A DNA stretch of 64,000 bases, from positions 1 through 64,000 of the forward strand of contig NZ_JAACYI010000011.1 of NCBI RefSeq assembly GCF_009996735.1, written 5' to 3'. Under the pieces are notes generated by a model. The model was not told where the DNA came from. It was given only the letters and a program-made list of their open reading frames with translations, and did not search any database. Origin of the DNA: Cellulomonas sp. APG4. GTDB taxonomy: Bacteria; Actinomycetota; Actinomycetes; Actinomycetales; Cellulomonadaceae. Both the position numbers and the translations under genes were made by a program. This document shows, piece by piece, positions 17,226-25,803 of the stretch (the stretch's first letter is position 1; the number at the start of each line of letters is the position of its first letter).

Positions 17226-18389
17226 ATGGCGCCCCAGGTCCTCCGCATCGCGATGAACGGCATCACCGGACGCATGGGGTACCGCCAGCACCTCGTCCGC
17301 TCGATCCTGCCCATCCGCGACGCGGGCGGCGTCGAGCTCGAGGACGGCACGCGCGTGCAGGTCGAGCCAGTGCTCGTCGGCCGTCGCGAGGCCGCGGTGC
17401 GGGAGATCGCCGAGCGGCACGGCGTCGAGCACTGGACCACGGACGCGGAGTCGGTGCTGACCGACCCGTCGATCGACGTCTACTTCGACGCGCAGGTCAC
17501 CTCGCGACGCGCCGCCGCGCTCACGGCCGCGATGAAGGCCGGCAAGCACGTCTACACCGAGAAGCCGACGGCCGAGACGCTGACCGAGGCCGTCGAGCTC
17601 GCCCGCATCGCGCGCGACGCCGGCATCACCGCGGGCGTGGTGCACGACAAGCTCTACCTGCCGGGCCTGGTCAAGCTGCGGCGACTCGTCGACGAGGGCT
17701 TCTTCGGCCGGATCCTGTCGCTGCGCGGCGAGTTCGGCTACTGGGTGTTCGAGGGCGACGTGCAGCCCGCCCAGCGCCCCTCGTGGAACTACCGGTCCGA
17801 GGACGGCGGCGGCATCACCGTCGACATGTTCTGCCACTGGAACTACGTGCTCGAGGGGGTCCTGGGCACCGTCCGCACCGTCAACGCGCAGGTCGCGACC
17901 CACATCCCGACGCGGTGGGACGAGCAGGGCCGCGAGTACCGCGCGACCGCCGACGACGCCGCGTACGGGATCTTCGAGATCGAGACGCCCGACGGCGACC
18001 CGGTGGTCGCGCAGATCAACTCCTCCTGGGCGGTGCGGGTGTACCGCGACGAGCTGGTCGAGTTCCAGGTGGACGGCACGCACGGCTCGGCCGTCGCAGG
18101 GCTCAACACGTGCGTCGCGCAGCAGCGCGCCCACACGCCCAAGCCCGTGTGGAACCCTGATCTGCCGGTCACCGAGTCGTTCCGCGACCAGTGGCTCGAG
18201 GTCCCCGCCAACGCCGACCTCGACAACGGCTTCAAGCTCCAGTGGGAGGACTACGTGCGCGACGTCGTCGCGGGGCGCGAGCACCGCTACGGGCTGCTGT
18301 CGGCCGCGCGCGGGGTCCAGCTCGCGGAGCTCGGCCTGCGCTCCTCGGCCGAGGGCCGCCGGCTCGAGGTCCCCGAGATCTCGCTGTGA
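17226..18389 (+). CDS. Gfo/Idh/MocA-family oxidoreductase
   Basis: 387 residues from the ATG at 17226, which has AGGAG six bases upstream. The N-terminus is unusual for the family: RIAMNGITGRMGYRQHLVRS rather than a plain GxGxxG, then a Rossmann fold with VYTEKPTAETLTEA near residue 115 carrying the conserved Lys. The C-terminal domain has GGGITVDMFCHWNYVLEGVLG, where His and neighbouring residues would contact the sugar. Members with this N-terminus are found with sugar-phosphate-isomerase-like TIM barrels, as here: the stop overlaps the next start (GTGA). The pair may oxidise a glycoside or sugar acid and process the keto product. Substrate unknown. Controlled by the promoter and operator just upstream. 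Confidence 0.9.
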   Translation: MAPQVLRIAMNGITGRMGYRQHLVRSILPIRDAGGVELEDGTRVQVEPVLVGRREAAVREIAERHGVEHWTTDAESVLTDPSIDVYFDAQVTSRRAAALTAAMKAGKHVYTEKPTAETLTEAVELARIARDAGITAGVVHDKLYLPGLVKLRRLVDEGFFGRILSLRGEFGYWVFEGDVQPAQRPSWNYRSEDGGGITVDMFCHWNYVLEGVLGTVRTVNAQVATHIPTRWDEQGREYRATADDAAYGIFEIETPDGDPVVAQINSSWAVRVYRDELVEFQVDGTHGSAVAGLNTCVAQQRAHTPKPVWNPDLPVTESFRDQWLEVPANADLDNGFKLQWEDYVRDVVAGREHRYGLLSAARGVQLAELGLRSSAEGRRLEVPEISL

Positions 18390-19735
18390 CCGCCTGCACG
18401 CCCGACCCCGCGGCGCCGTCGCCGTCGGACCTCGCGCGGCTGTCGCTCAACACCGCGACCACCAAGGCGTGGACGCTGCGCGAGGCGGTCGAGGGTGCCG
18501 TGCGCGCCGGCATCCCGGCGATCGGCCTGTGGCGCGACCGCGTGCACGAGGCCGGGCTCGACGAGTCCGCGCGGATCGTGCGCGAGGCCGGCCTGCGTGT
18601 CTCGTCGCTGTGCCGCGGCGGCTTCCTCACGGCCGACGACGCCGCGGGGGTCGCGGCCGCGCTCGAGGACAACCGGGCCGCGATCGTCGAGGCCGCGACG
18701 CTCGGCACGCGCGAGCTGGTGCTCGTGGTCGGCGGCCTGCCCGCCGCGAGCGCGCCGGGCGGGCCGGCCCTCCCGTACCCGGGTGCGCCGTCGGGCGCCG
18801 AGGGCCTGCGCGACCCGGCACGGGACGTCGTCGCAACGCGGCAGCGCGTGGCCGACCGGCTGGGCGAGCTCGCGCCGTTCGCGGCCGAGCACGACGTGCG
18901 GCTCGTGCTCGAGCCGCTGCACCCGATCTTCGCGGCCGACCGCGCGGTGATCTCGACGCTCGGCCAGGCGCTCGACCTCGCAGCGCCGTTCCCGGCCGAG
19001 ACGGTGGGCGTCGTCATCGACACGTACCACGTGTGGTGGGACCCGGACCTCGAGCGCCAGATCGCGCGCGCGGGCGCGGAGGGGCGGATCGCCGGCTACC
19101 AGGTGTGCGACTGGGTGCTGCCGCTCGCGGCCGACCCGCTGCTGTCCCGCGGGCACGTGGGCGACGGCTACGTCGACGTCGCGACGATCACCCGCTGGGT
19201 GGCGCAGGCCGGGTACACCGGCGACGTCGAGGTCGAGATCTTCAACCGGCAGATCTGGGACACCCCGGGCGACGAGACCCTCGCGACGCTCCGCGACCGC
19301 TACCTCCGCCACGTCCTCCCGTTCCTCGCAGCCGGCGGCACCCCGAGCGCGTCAGGGCGCACGTCGCCCCGGCCGATCGGCCACCTCGACATCGCCTCGA
19401 CGGACCCCGGAACCACGTCGAGGTTCTTCCGCGAGCTGCTGGGCTGGGAGATCGCCGAGCGGGCGAACGGCTACACCTCGTTCACGGACGGCAGGCTCAC
19501 GGGCGGCTTCCCGGACCTCGTGCACGGCTTCGCGCCGGTCCGCAGGGTGCTGGCCGCGGGCGACGTCGTCCCCTACGTCGAGACCGACGACCTCGATGAC
19601 GCGCTGGTGCGCGCACGCGGGCTCGGCGGCGAGGTGCTGCTCGCCCCCACCGAGGCCGCACCCGGCCACTGGCTCGCCGTCGTCCGCGCTCCGGGGGGCG
19701 CGAAGCTCGCCCTCACCCGGATCGAGCGTCCCTGA
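18386..19735 (+). CDS. TIM-barrel sugar isomerase/epimerase fused to a C-terminal VOC domain
   Basis: 449 residues from the GTG at 18386 that overlaps the previous stop. Residues about 10-310 form an AP-endonuclease-2-type TIM barrel, with family motifs LEPLHP, VVIDTYHVWWDP and DVEVEIFN supplying Glu, Asp, His and Glu metal ligands. After a Ser/Pro-rich linker, residues about 330-447 form a vicinal-oxygen-chelate fold (GHLDIASTDPGTTSRFFREL ... GHWLAVVRAPGGAKLAL). A TIM barrel with C-terminal VOC repeats is known from QuiC-type 3-dehydroshikimate dehydratases. This protein has a single VOC unit and a sugar-operon setting, so its reaction is open. No frameshift separates the two parts. Confidence 0.82.
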   Translation: MTACTPDPAAPSPSDLARLSLNTATTKAWTLREAVEGAVRAGIPAIGLWRDRVHEAGLDESARIVREAGLRVSSLCRGGFLTADDAAGVAAALEDNRAAIVEAATLGTRELVLVVGGLPAASAPGGPALPYPGAPSGAEGLRDPARDVVATRQRVADRLGELAPFAAEHDVRLVLEPLHPIFAADRAVISTLGQALDLAAPFPAETVGVVIDTYHVWWDPDLERQIARAGAEGRIAGYQVCDWVLPLAADPLLSRGHVGDGYVDVATITRWVAQAGYTGDVEVEIFNRQIWDTPGDETLATLRDRYLRHVLPFLAAGGTPSASGRTSPRPIGHLDIASTDPGTTSRFFRELLGWEIAERANGYTSFTDGRLTGGFPDLVHGFAPVRRVLAAGDVVPYVETDDLDDALVRARGLGGEVLLAPTEAAPGHWLAVVRAPGGAKLALTRIERP

Positions 19736-19761
19736 CCTGCCGCCCCGCCGTGCGGGGGAGG

Positions 19762-20523
19762 TCAACCTGCGAGGGCCGCCCGCAGGAAGGCGATGTCCTC
19801 CGACTGACGCTCGGCCGGGGTCTCGACCACCGCGTCGCAGCCCGCCTCGCGGACCACGTGCGCGATGAGCTCGGGCGGGATGGTGCCCGTGGCGAAGCTC
19901 GCGTGCCGATCGCGGCTCGACCCTGCCTCGTCGCGCGAGCTGTTGGCGTGCACCAGGTCGATCCGCCCGGTGATCGCGCGAACCCGCTCGACGATCGTCT
20001 CGAGGTCCTCCCCCGCGGCCCACGCGTGACACGTGTCGAGGCAGAAGCCGACGTCGTACTCACCGATCACGTCCCACAGCATCGCGATCCCGTCGAGCGT
20101 GCGCGCGCACGCGTTCTCGCCGCCCGCGGTGTTCTCGACCAGCACGGGCACCGGGAAGGTCGCGCGCTCGAACGTCTTGCGCCAGTTGTCGAAGCCCACG
20201 GCGATGTCGTCGCCGTCGCCCACGTGGCCGCCGTGCACGATCAGCCCCTTGCCGCCCAGCGCCGCCGCAGCGGACGCGTGCTCGGCGATCATCTTGCGGC
20301 TCGGGATGCGGATCTTGTTGTTGGTCGAGGCGACGTTCACCAGGTACGGCGCGTGCGCGTACACGCCCAGCCCGGAGCCGACGACGGCGTCCGCGTCCTC
20401 GCGAGGGACGGGCTTCTTCCAGCCCTGCGGGTTCGCGAGGAAGATCTGCACCGCCTCGGCGCCCACCGCGGCCGCCGCGGCCACCGGGTCGTCGTCACGG
20501 ACGTGCGCACCGATCAGCACCAT
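19762..20523 (-). CDS. nfo: Deoxyribonuclease IV (endonuclease IV, AP endonuclease)
   Basis: 253-residue TIM-barrel enzyme that cleaves DNA at abasic sites in base-excision repair. Characteristic segments are IGAHV at the N-terminus, YAHAPYLVNVAS, LVENTAGG (metal-ligand Glu), GFCLDTCHAWAAG (Asp/His) and HANSSRDEAGSSRDRHAS. It is slightly shorter than E. coli Nfo (285), as in other actinobacteria. The ATG at 20523 is preceded after six bases by TACCGT, suggesting a leaderless transcript. It is a housekeeping gene placed between sugar operons; the TIM barrel at 18386 is only a distant relative in fold. Its 3' end converges on that gene with a 26-base gap. Confidence 0.93.
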   Translation of the reverse strand: MVLIGAHVRDDDPVAAAAAVGAEAVQIFLANPQGWKKPVPREDADAVVGSGLGVYAHAPYLVNVASTNNKIRIPSRKMIAEHASAAAALGGKGLIVHGGHVGDGDDIAVGFDNWRKTFERATFPVPVLVENTAGGENACARTLDGIAMLWDVIGEYDVGFCLDTCHAWAAGEDLETIVERVRAITGRIDLVHANSSRDEAGSSRDRHASFATGTIPPELIAHVVREAGCDAVVETPAERQSEDIAFLRAALAG

Positions 20524-20529
20524 GGGCCC

Positions 20530-20535
20530 ACGGTA
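20530..20535 (-). promoter_or_regulatory. -10 box TACCGT of leaderless nfo
   Basis: On the minus strand TACCGT is followed by six bases and the ATG at 20523, the spacing expected for a leaderless transcript. Confidence 0.45.
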
Positions 20536-20649
20536 CCCACGCGCCCGGACACCGCGCGGCGCCGTCGTCCGCCCCTCGGATCACCCCTGGGCGCGCCGCG
20601 CCCGCGCCGCTACGTTCGCGGCGGCAGCCACGACCAGCAGGGGGAGCAC

Positions 20650-21441
20650 GTGCGCACCGACATCCGCGGAGCCGTCGAGGGGCTCACCCTCTTCCCGTCG
20701 CCCGACGACGTCTTCGTGCCCGACCAGGCGGGTCTCGCCCGCTATCTCGACCCGCTCGTCACGATCGACCTGGCGCTCGTGAACCCCGAGTGGACCGGCC
20801 GCGTGCACGTGCTCAGCCCGGTCGAGCCGGTCGACGGCCACGTGGGCGAGGACGCCGACGAGCACTGGACGGACCTCGTGCGCGAGAACTGGCTCGGCTT
20901 CGCCGTCGAGGGCGACCGCTACCGCTTCCTCGCCGCACCCGAGTACTTCCGCCACGCTCGCCTCGCCGCCGACCCGCGCGTGCAGGCGTTCCCCGACATG
21001 CAGAACCCGCCTCCGCGCGAGGCGGTGCGCGAGTTCCACCAGGCGCGCCGCCTGCACGAGGCCTGGACCGAGCTCGAGGAGCACTACGCGGCCGAGCGCG
21101 AGTCGTTCGCGCAGGCGAAGGCCCACCACACCGAGCACGGGACGCTCTGCATGGTGCCGCTGCGCGAGCCGCACACGCACCAGGACCTCCCGGTGATCGA
21201 GCAGCTGGGCGGCACCGCGTCGGCGCGCGAGAACTGGGTCGAGGCCGTGGACTTCCCCGTCGAGATCGACGAGGACGCGGGCGACGACGGCGCGGCCTGG
21301 CCGATCGGCCCCGACGGCGAGCGCTTCGAGCTCGTGGCCGCGGTCCCCGGCTACCACTACCGGCGCACCGGCGCCGGCTCGATCCTGCTCTTCTTCGAGC
21401 CCACCACCAGCACCGTGCTGCTCACGTTCAACTGGTCCTGA
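20650..21441 (+). CDS. Hypothetical protein, 263 residues
   Basis: Starts at a GTG with GGGGGAG five to six bases upstream (VRTDIRGAVEGLTLFPSPDD). The protein is acidic and rich in Glu, Trp and aromatic residues. It has no signal peptide or membrane segment. Recognisable stretches include DLALVNPEWTGRVHVLSP and a C-terminal YHYRRTGAGSILLFFEPTTS ending TVLLTFNWS. I do not recognise a family. It is divergent from nfo. Its last 14 bases overlap the 3' end of the SGNH hydrolase on the other strand, so transcripts from the two would be antisense at their ends. Confidence 0.72.
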   Translation: MRTDIRGAVEGLTLFPSPDDVFVPDQAGLARYLDPLVTIDLALVNPEWTGRVHVLSPVEPVDGHVGEDADEHWTDLVRENWLGFAVEGDRYRFLAAPEYFRHARLAADPRVQAFPDMQNPPPREAVREFHQARRLHEAWTELEEHYAAERESFAQAKAHHTEHGTLCMVPLREPHTHQDLPVIEQLGGTASARENWVEAVDFPVEIDEDAGDDGAAWPIGPDGERFELVAAVPGYHYRRTGAGSILLFFEPTTSTVLLTFNWS

Positions 21442-22621
21442 CGACCAGTCGCGGGAGCGCAGCGGCGAACCGCTCGCCCATGAGTCGCTGCCCACGGGCC
21501 TCGGGGTGCAGCAGGTCGGGCATCGGCAGCGCCGTCCAGTCCGCCTCGCCGTAGAGCTCGCGGCCATCGAGGTAGGTCAGGTGGGCGTCGCCCGCGGCGC
21601 GGCGCCGCTCGACGACGGCGGCGAGCACCTCGCGCACCACGCCGAGGCTCAGCTTGTCGCGCTCAAGCTCCTCGGGCGTGCCGAGGGTGCGGAACACCGG
21701 CTGCGCGGAGTCGGCAGTCTCCGGGTCGATCTCGGTGGGCCCGGGGCGGTCCTCGACCATCGGGCACAGGATCGGCGAGACGAGAACCACGGGCGTGGTC
21801 GGGTGGCCCTCGCGGATCGTGTCGAGGAAACCCTCGACGGCGGGCCCGAAGGTGCGCCGCCGCAGGCAGTCGTGGTTGACCACGTTGATGCCGAGCTTGA
21901 GGGAGATGAGGTCCGCCGGGAGGTCACGGATGGCCCGGGCCACGAACGGGTCGAGCACCGCGTTGCCCGAGTACCCGAGGTTCACCAGGTCGAGCCCCGC
22001 CTGACGCGCCGCGACCACGGGCCACGTGCCGGTGGGCGAGTCGGCGTTGCCGCCGTGGCTGATCGAGCTGCCGTGGTGCACCCAGCGCGCCGCGCCCTGC
22101 GTGCCCGACGGCGCGCGCACCATGCCGTCGGCCCGGAGCGCGACCAGGCGCACGATCTCCGCGTACGGGAGCCAGACCTCGACCTCGGCGTCGCGTCCCG
22201 GCAGGCCGTCGAGCACCACGGTGCTCACCGGGGCTGAGTCGACGACGGCGCACCGCGTCCGGAAGTCGAGGCGGTAGGCGCCGGCCTCGGGTGCGGTGCC
22301 CTGCAGGTGCAGCAGGCCGTCGACGACGACGTCGTACGGCTGGGCGGGCGGCATCGGCCCGTCGAGGCCGGTGGGCGGCCGGTTCGCGGAGACCGTGCGG
22401 AGGGTGCGGACGTCGAGCTCGAGCCGGCGCGCATCCGTGCGGAACGCGAGCCGCATTCCGGCGGACTGGAGCGCCGTCATGCGCAGGAAGTCGTCGGGCG
22501 CCTGCGCGCGGGCCGCCGCGGGCAGCCGGTGCGGGACGACGCCGTCGTCGGTCACCTCGACCTCGACCGCACCCCGGATCTCGACCGGCCCGCCCACCAG
22601 CGGCACCTCGACCATCCCCAT
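21428..22621 (-). CDS. SGNH/GDSL-fold hydrolase, carbohydrate-esterase-like
   Basis: 397 residues. The N-terminal half (about 1-185) is a beta-rich region. The C-terminal half is an SGNH hydrolase: GSSISHGG supplies block I Ser, NLGYSGNAVLDP block II Gly, LKLGINVVNHD block III Asn, and MPDLLHPEARG the Asp/His of block V. This layout resembles two-domain acetyl-xylan/pectin-type esterases (CE2/CE3-like), but I cannot place it in a CAZy family. There is no signal peptide, so it would act on imported, acylated oligosaccharides or sugars. It is the third gene of the minus-strand operon 25657-21428, 49 bases after the flavoprotein gene. Confidence 0.85.
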   Translation of the reverse strand: MGMVEVPLVGGPVEIRGAVEVEVTDDGVVPHRLPAAARAQAPDDFLRMTALQSAGMRLAFRTDARRLELDVRTLRTVSANRPPTGLDGPMPPAQPYDVVVDGLLHLQGTAPEAGAYRLDFRTRCAVVDSAPVSTVVLDGLPGRDAEVEVWLPYAEIVRLVALRADGMVRAPSGTQGAARWVHHGSSISHGGNADSPTGTWPVVAARQAGLDLVNLGYSGNAVLDPFVARAIRDLPADLISLKLGINVVNHDCLRRRTFGPAVEGFLDTIREGHPTTPVVLVSPILCPMVEDRPGPTEIDPETADSAQPVFRTLGTPEELERDKLSLGVVREVLAAVVERRRAAGDAHLTYLDGRELYGEADWTALPMPDLLHPEARGQRLMGERFAAALPRLVVRTS

Positions 22622-22670
22622 GCGTCCTCCTCGTCCGACGACGTCCTGCGCAGCCTGCCGGCCCGAGACG

Positions 22671-24824
22671 TCAGTGGGTGTTGCCGTGGGCGCGGAACTC
22701 GCGCCAGACGTTCTCGAAGAAGTCGTCGTCCTCGGGGATCGGCCGGCGGGGGCGCCAGCGGAACACGGGCCGCCCGGCCGGGTCGTCGGCGTCGCGCGGC
22801 TCGACCTCCGCCCAACCGGCCGGCGGCCCGTCGGCCCCCGGTGCCAGCCACGCGGCCTCCTGCACCTCGTCGTCGAGCGCGCCGCGGTCGAGGGTGAACC
22901 GGAACAGCTCGGGCAGGTCGAGCTCGCGCTCGGTGTGCTCGCCGTACCCGACCCGCGGCAGCCCGCCGTCGGGGTCGGTGTAGAGCACCGAGCCGCGCGA
23001 GCGCCCGCCGTGCGCCACGTAGTCGGCCATCGCCGACAGGTACACGTAGGCCGTCGTGAGGATGTCGCGCACCAGGAAGGTCCGGTTGACCGCGCGCCGC
23101 GAGCCGCCGTCGGCCGAGATCGTCGCCTCGTACTCCGCGAGCCACGCGTGCACCTGGACCAGCGCCTCGTGGATCGACGCCGCGGAGCGCACCGGGCCGG
23201 CCTTGGCGCTCATCAGCACGCCGACGTCGCGCAGCAGGTCGCCCGTGTTGTCGGGCACGCCCGACGACGCGCGTCCGGTCGCCGCGGCCACGAGGTCGAG
23301 CGCACCCGTCAGCACGGGGCCGGCCGCCGCGGTGAACTCCTCGACGGGCACCGGGGCGTGACCCCGCCGGGCCGCGATGAGCTGCGCCGCACGCGTGGCG
23401 CCCACCTGCCCGCTGTTGAGCGCCGCCCCGCCCGGCCGGTACACACCGTGCGCGCCACCGGCCTCGCCCACCGGGAAGAAGCCCGCGACGTTCGACTGCC
23501 ACCACGTGTCGACGAGCAGCCCGCCGTTGTTGTGCTGCGCGCACACGTCGACCTCGAGCATCTCCCGCTCGAGGTCCACGTACGGGTTCTTGTCCAGGTA
23601 GAACTGGTACGCGGGCTCGTTCATGCGCCGCAGGCGCTCGATCGGCGTCCCGAAGAGGACGTCCGCGCGCTCGAGGTAGTCGTGCGCCTCGGGGCTCAGC
23701 AGGCTCGGGTCGAAACGCTCCTGCACCGGGTTGCGGCGGAAGTCGACGAACACCCGCCGTCCGCGCAGCACCGTCTCGCGGTAGACCAGCAGGTCCACCA
23801 GCGACGAGCCGTCGAGCGCCTTCCGGATGTCGAACGGCCACTGGTAGCCCTTGAGGAAGACGAGCGACATGAGGCGGCCAGGGTCCGGGATCGCCTCGGT
23901 GAGGAACTCGCGCTCGTCGCCGCCGTCCCCGTCGGTCGACACGAACCGCGGGATCACCTGCATGTACGTGCCCGAGACGTTCCACCGCGGCTTGATCGAC
24001 GCGAGCCCGAACTGCCACTCGGTGAGGTTCTTGCCGTGCACGCCCGCGCGGTACGCCGCCCCCGAGGCGCCCCACTGGCCGTTCGGGAACACGCGCGTCG
24101 CGTAGATGCCCGCGGGCCCGCCGGTCGCGTAGACCAGGTTGGTGCAGCGGAACAGCAGGAACGGCGACTCGACGCCGTCGTGCGGCACGTCGGTGCGCAG
24201 CACGAGCAGCCCCGCGACCTCGGTCGCACGTGCCTCGTCCCCTGTCACCGGGGGCACGCCGTCGTCGGCGGGGAGGTCGCGACGAGGACGCGTGATCACG
24301 TCGACCACCCGGCACTCGTCGAAGACGCGCGTGCCGTTGCGGCCCACCTTCTTCTCGAGCTGCTCGACCATGGACCGGCTCGTGTAGGGACCGACGGACG
24401 TGGCGCGGCGGCGCGGGTCGTGGTCGGTCTTGTAGCCGATGAACTCGCCGTAGCGGTTCTGCGGGAACGGCACGCCCAGGTCGCACAGGTGCAGGAAGGC
24501 CCGGGCCGAGAGCGCGGCCTCGGCCAGCGCGTTGTCGCCGTCCATGGCCCCGCCGGCGTAGAGCGTCTGCGCCATCTCGCGCACCGAGTCGCCGTCGCCG
24601 CCCGAGAGCGTGAGCTTGTAGTACGTCTGCTTGTCCGAGCCCGCGTTGCGGCTCGCGCCCGCGTGCACCTTGTCGGCGACCATGACGACGTCGTCGTGCC
24701 CGAGCTCCCAGAGCCTGTCGGCCGCGCAGAACCCCGCCGAGCCGGTGCCGACGACGACGGTCGTGGCCGTGACGACGGGCACCTCGCGGCCCGCGATCCG
24801 CAGCACCTCGGGCTCGTGAGTCAT
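22671..24824 (-). CDS. Large FAD-binding flavoprotein (succinate dehydrogenase/fumarate reductase-like)
   Basis: 717 residues from ATG 24824, with AAGGAG five bases upstream; the frame stays open far upstream but without a plausible earlier start. The dinucleotide-binding motif VVGTGSAGFCAADRL lies near residue 20. FAD-domain segments typical of the SdhA/FrdA superfamily follow (CTNLVYATGGPAGIYATRVFPNG, HNNGGLLVDTWWQSNVAGFFPVGEAGGAHG). The HAGASRNAGSDKQTYY stretch replaces the usual covalent-FAD His context. The protein is cytoplasmic. It lies between an SDR and an SGNH hydrolase under one GGNAAGCGCNTTCC site, suggesting oxidation of a sugar or sugar acid in a route I cannot name. L-aspartate oxidase or true fumarate reductase are unlikely, as no iron-sulfur partner is present. 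Confidence 0.82.
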   Translation of the reverse strand: MTHEPEVLRIAGREVPVVTATTVVVGTGSAGFCAADRLWELGHDDVVMVADKVHAGASRNAGSDKQTYYKLTLSGGDGDSVREMAQTLYAGGAMDGDNALAEAALSARAFLHLCDLGVPFPQNRYGEFIGYKTDHDPRRRATSVGPYTSRSMVEQLEKKVGRNGTRVFDECRVVDVITRPRRDLPADDGVPPVTGDEARATEVAGLLVLRTDVPHDGVESPFLLFRCTNLVYATGGPAGIYATRVFPNGQWGASGAAYRAGVHGKNLTEWQFGLASIKPRWNVSGTYMQVIPRFVSTDGDGGDEREFLTEAIPDPGRLMSLVFLKGYQWPFDIRKALDGSSLVDLLVYRETVLRGRRVFVDFRRNPVQERFDPSLLSPEAHDYLERADVLFGTPIERLRRMNEPAYQFYLDKNPYVDLEREMLEVDVCAQHNNGGLLVDTWWQSNVAGFFPVGEAGGAHGVYRPGGAALNSGQVGATRAAQLIAARRGHAPVPVEEFTAAAGPVLTGALDLVAAATGRASSGVPDNTGDLLRDVGVLMSAKAGPVRSAASIHEALVQVHAWLAEYEATISADGGSRRAVNRTFLVRDILTTAYVYLSAMADYVAHGGRSRGSVLYTDPDGGLPRVGYGEHTERELDLPELFRFTLDRGALDDEVQEAAWLAPGADGPPAGWAEVEPRDADDPAGRPVFRWRPRRPIPEDDDFFENVWREFRAHGNTH

Positions 24825-24865
24825 CTGTCTCCTTCGTCCTGCGCTCGCCCCGGCCGGCGGCGGGG

Positions 24866-25657
24866 TCAGAGGGTGGGGATGTGCATGCCGCCGTCGACGT
24901 GGAAGACCTCGCCCGTCGAGTAGGGGGTCGCGCTCGTGGCGAGCATGACGACGGCGGCGCCGACGTCGGCCGGGCGGCCCCAGCGCGCGATCGGCGCGAG
25001 CCCGCCCGCGAGCAGGGCGTCGTACTTCTCGGTGACGCCCGCGGTCATGTCCGTCGCGATGACGCCGGGCCGGACCTCGTGGACGACGATGCCCTCGGGC
25101 GCGAGGCGCGCGGCCCACAGCTGCGTGGCCATCGCGACGCCGGCCTTGGAGACGCAGTAGTCGCCGCGGTTGGTCGAGACGGTGGTCGCGGAGATCGAGG
25201 ACACGTTGACCACGGTCGCGACCGGGCCCGACGGCGGCTCGGGCAGGGCCTCGAGCGGGCCGCGCAGGTCGATCACGCGACGCGCGAACTCCTGGGTGAG
25301 GAAGTACGGGCCGCGCAGGTTGATGCCGAGCACGCGGTCGAAGCTCTCGGTGGTGGCCTCGAGCAGGTCCGCCCGCACGCTCGGCGCGACGCCCGCGTTG
25401 TTGACGAGCAGGTCGAGGCGGCCCCACGCGTCGACCGCGTCGGTCACGTAGCGCTCGTGGTCGGCGGGCTCGGCGACGCTCCCGCGCACGTAGCGGACCC
25501 GCGACGGGTCGCCCGCGACCTCGCGCAGCTCCTCGAGCACCTCGACCGGCTCCTCGCGCGTCGCGAGGATCGAGACCGCGAACCCCTCCTCGACCAGCCG
25601 CCGGCTGATGCCGAGCCCGATCCCCCGGTTGCCGCCCGTGACGAGCGCGACGCGCAT
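24866..25657 (-). CDS. SDR-family oxidoreductase (3-ketoacyl-ACP reductase-like)
   Basis: 263-residue classical short-chain dehydrogenase. TGGNRGIG (residues about 8-15) binds the cofactor, NNAG follows near residue 88, and the catalytic Ser-Tyr-Lys is seen in NVSSIS and DYCVSKAG. ATG 25657 follows GAGGAGGCAG. It heads the operon SDR-flavoprotein-SGNH hydrolase and lies 53 bases downstream of operator GGCAAGCGCTTTCC. Annotation pipelines often call such proteins FabG, but the setting points to a sugar or polyol dehydrogenase. Cofactor preference cannot be read with certainty. The C-terminus TGEVFHVDGGMHIPTL is standard for the family. Confidence 0.9.
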   Translation of the reverse strand: MRVALVTGGNRGIGLGISRRLVEEGFAVSILATREEPVEVLEELREVAGDPSRVRYVRGSVAEPADHERYVTDAVDAWGRLDLLVNNAGVAPSVRADLLEATTESFDRVLGINLRGPYFLTQEFARRVIDLRGPLEALPEPPSGPVATVVNVSSISATTVSTNRGDYCVSKAGVAMATQLWAARLAPEGIVVHEVRPGVIATDMTAGVTEKYDALLAGGLAPIARWGRPADVGAAVVMLATSATPYSTGEVFHVDGGMHIPTL

Positions 25658-25709
25658 GGCCTGCCTCCTCGGTTGCCTCGGGCGATCCTTCCACGCGCCC
25701 GCCGGTCCG

Positions 25710-25723
25710 GGCAAGCGCTTTCC
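25710..25723. promoter_or_regulatory. LacI-type operator GGCAAGCGCTTTCC
   Basis: Good palindrome (GGNAAGCGCTTTCC) between the SDR operon (minus) and the AEC transporter (plus). The best-centred member of the five-site set; likely controls the SDR-flavoprotein-esterase operon and perhaps the transporter. Confidence 0.7.
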
Positions 25724-25803
25724 CGCTCCGCGGCGTGCCCGACGGCGGCTCGCGCGGGCGCCTGGGAGGATCGGCCCGTGCACCCGCGTCCCCGCCGCCG
25801 CGC

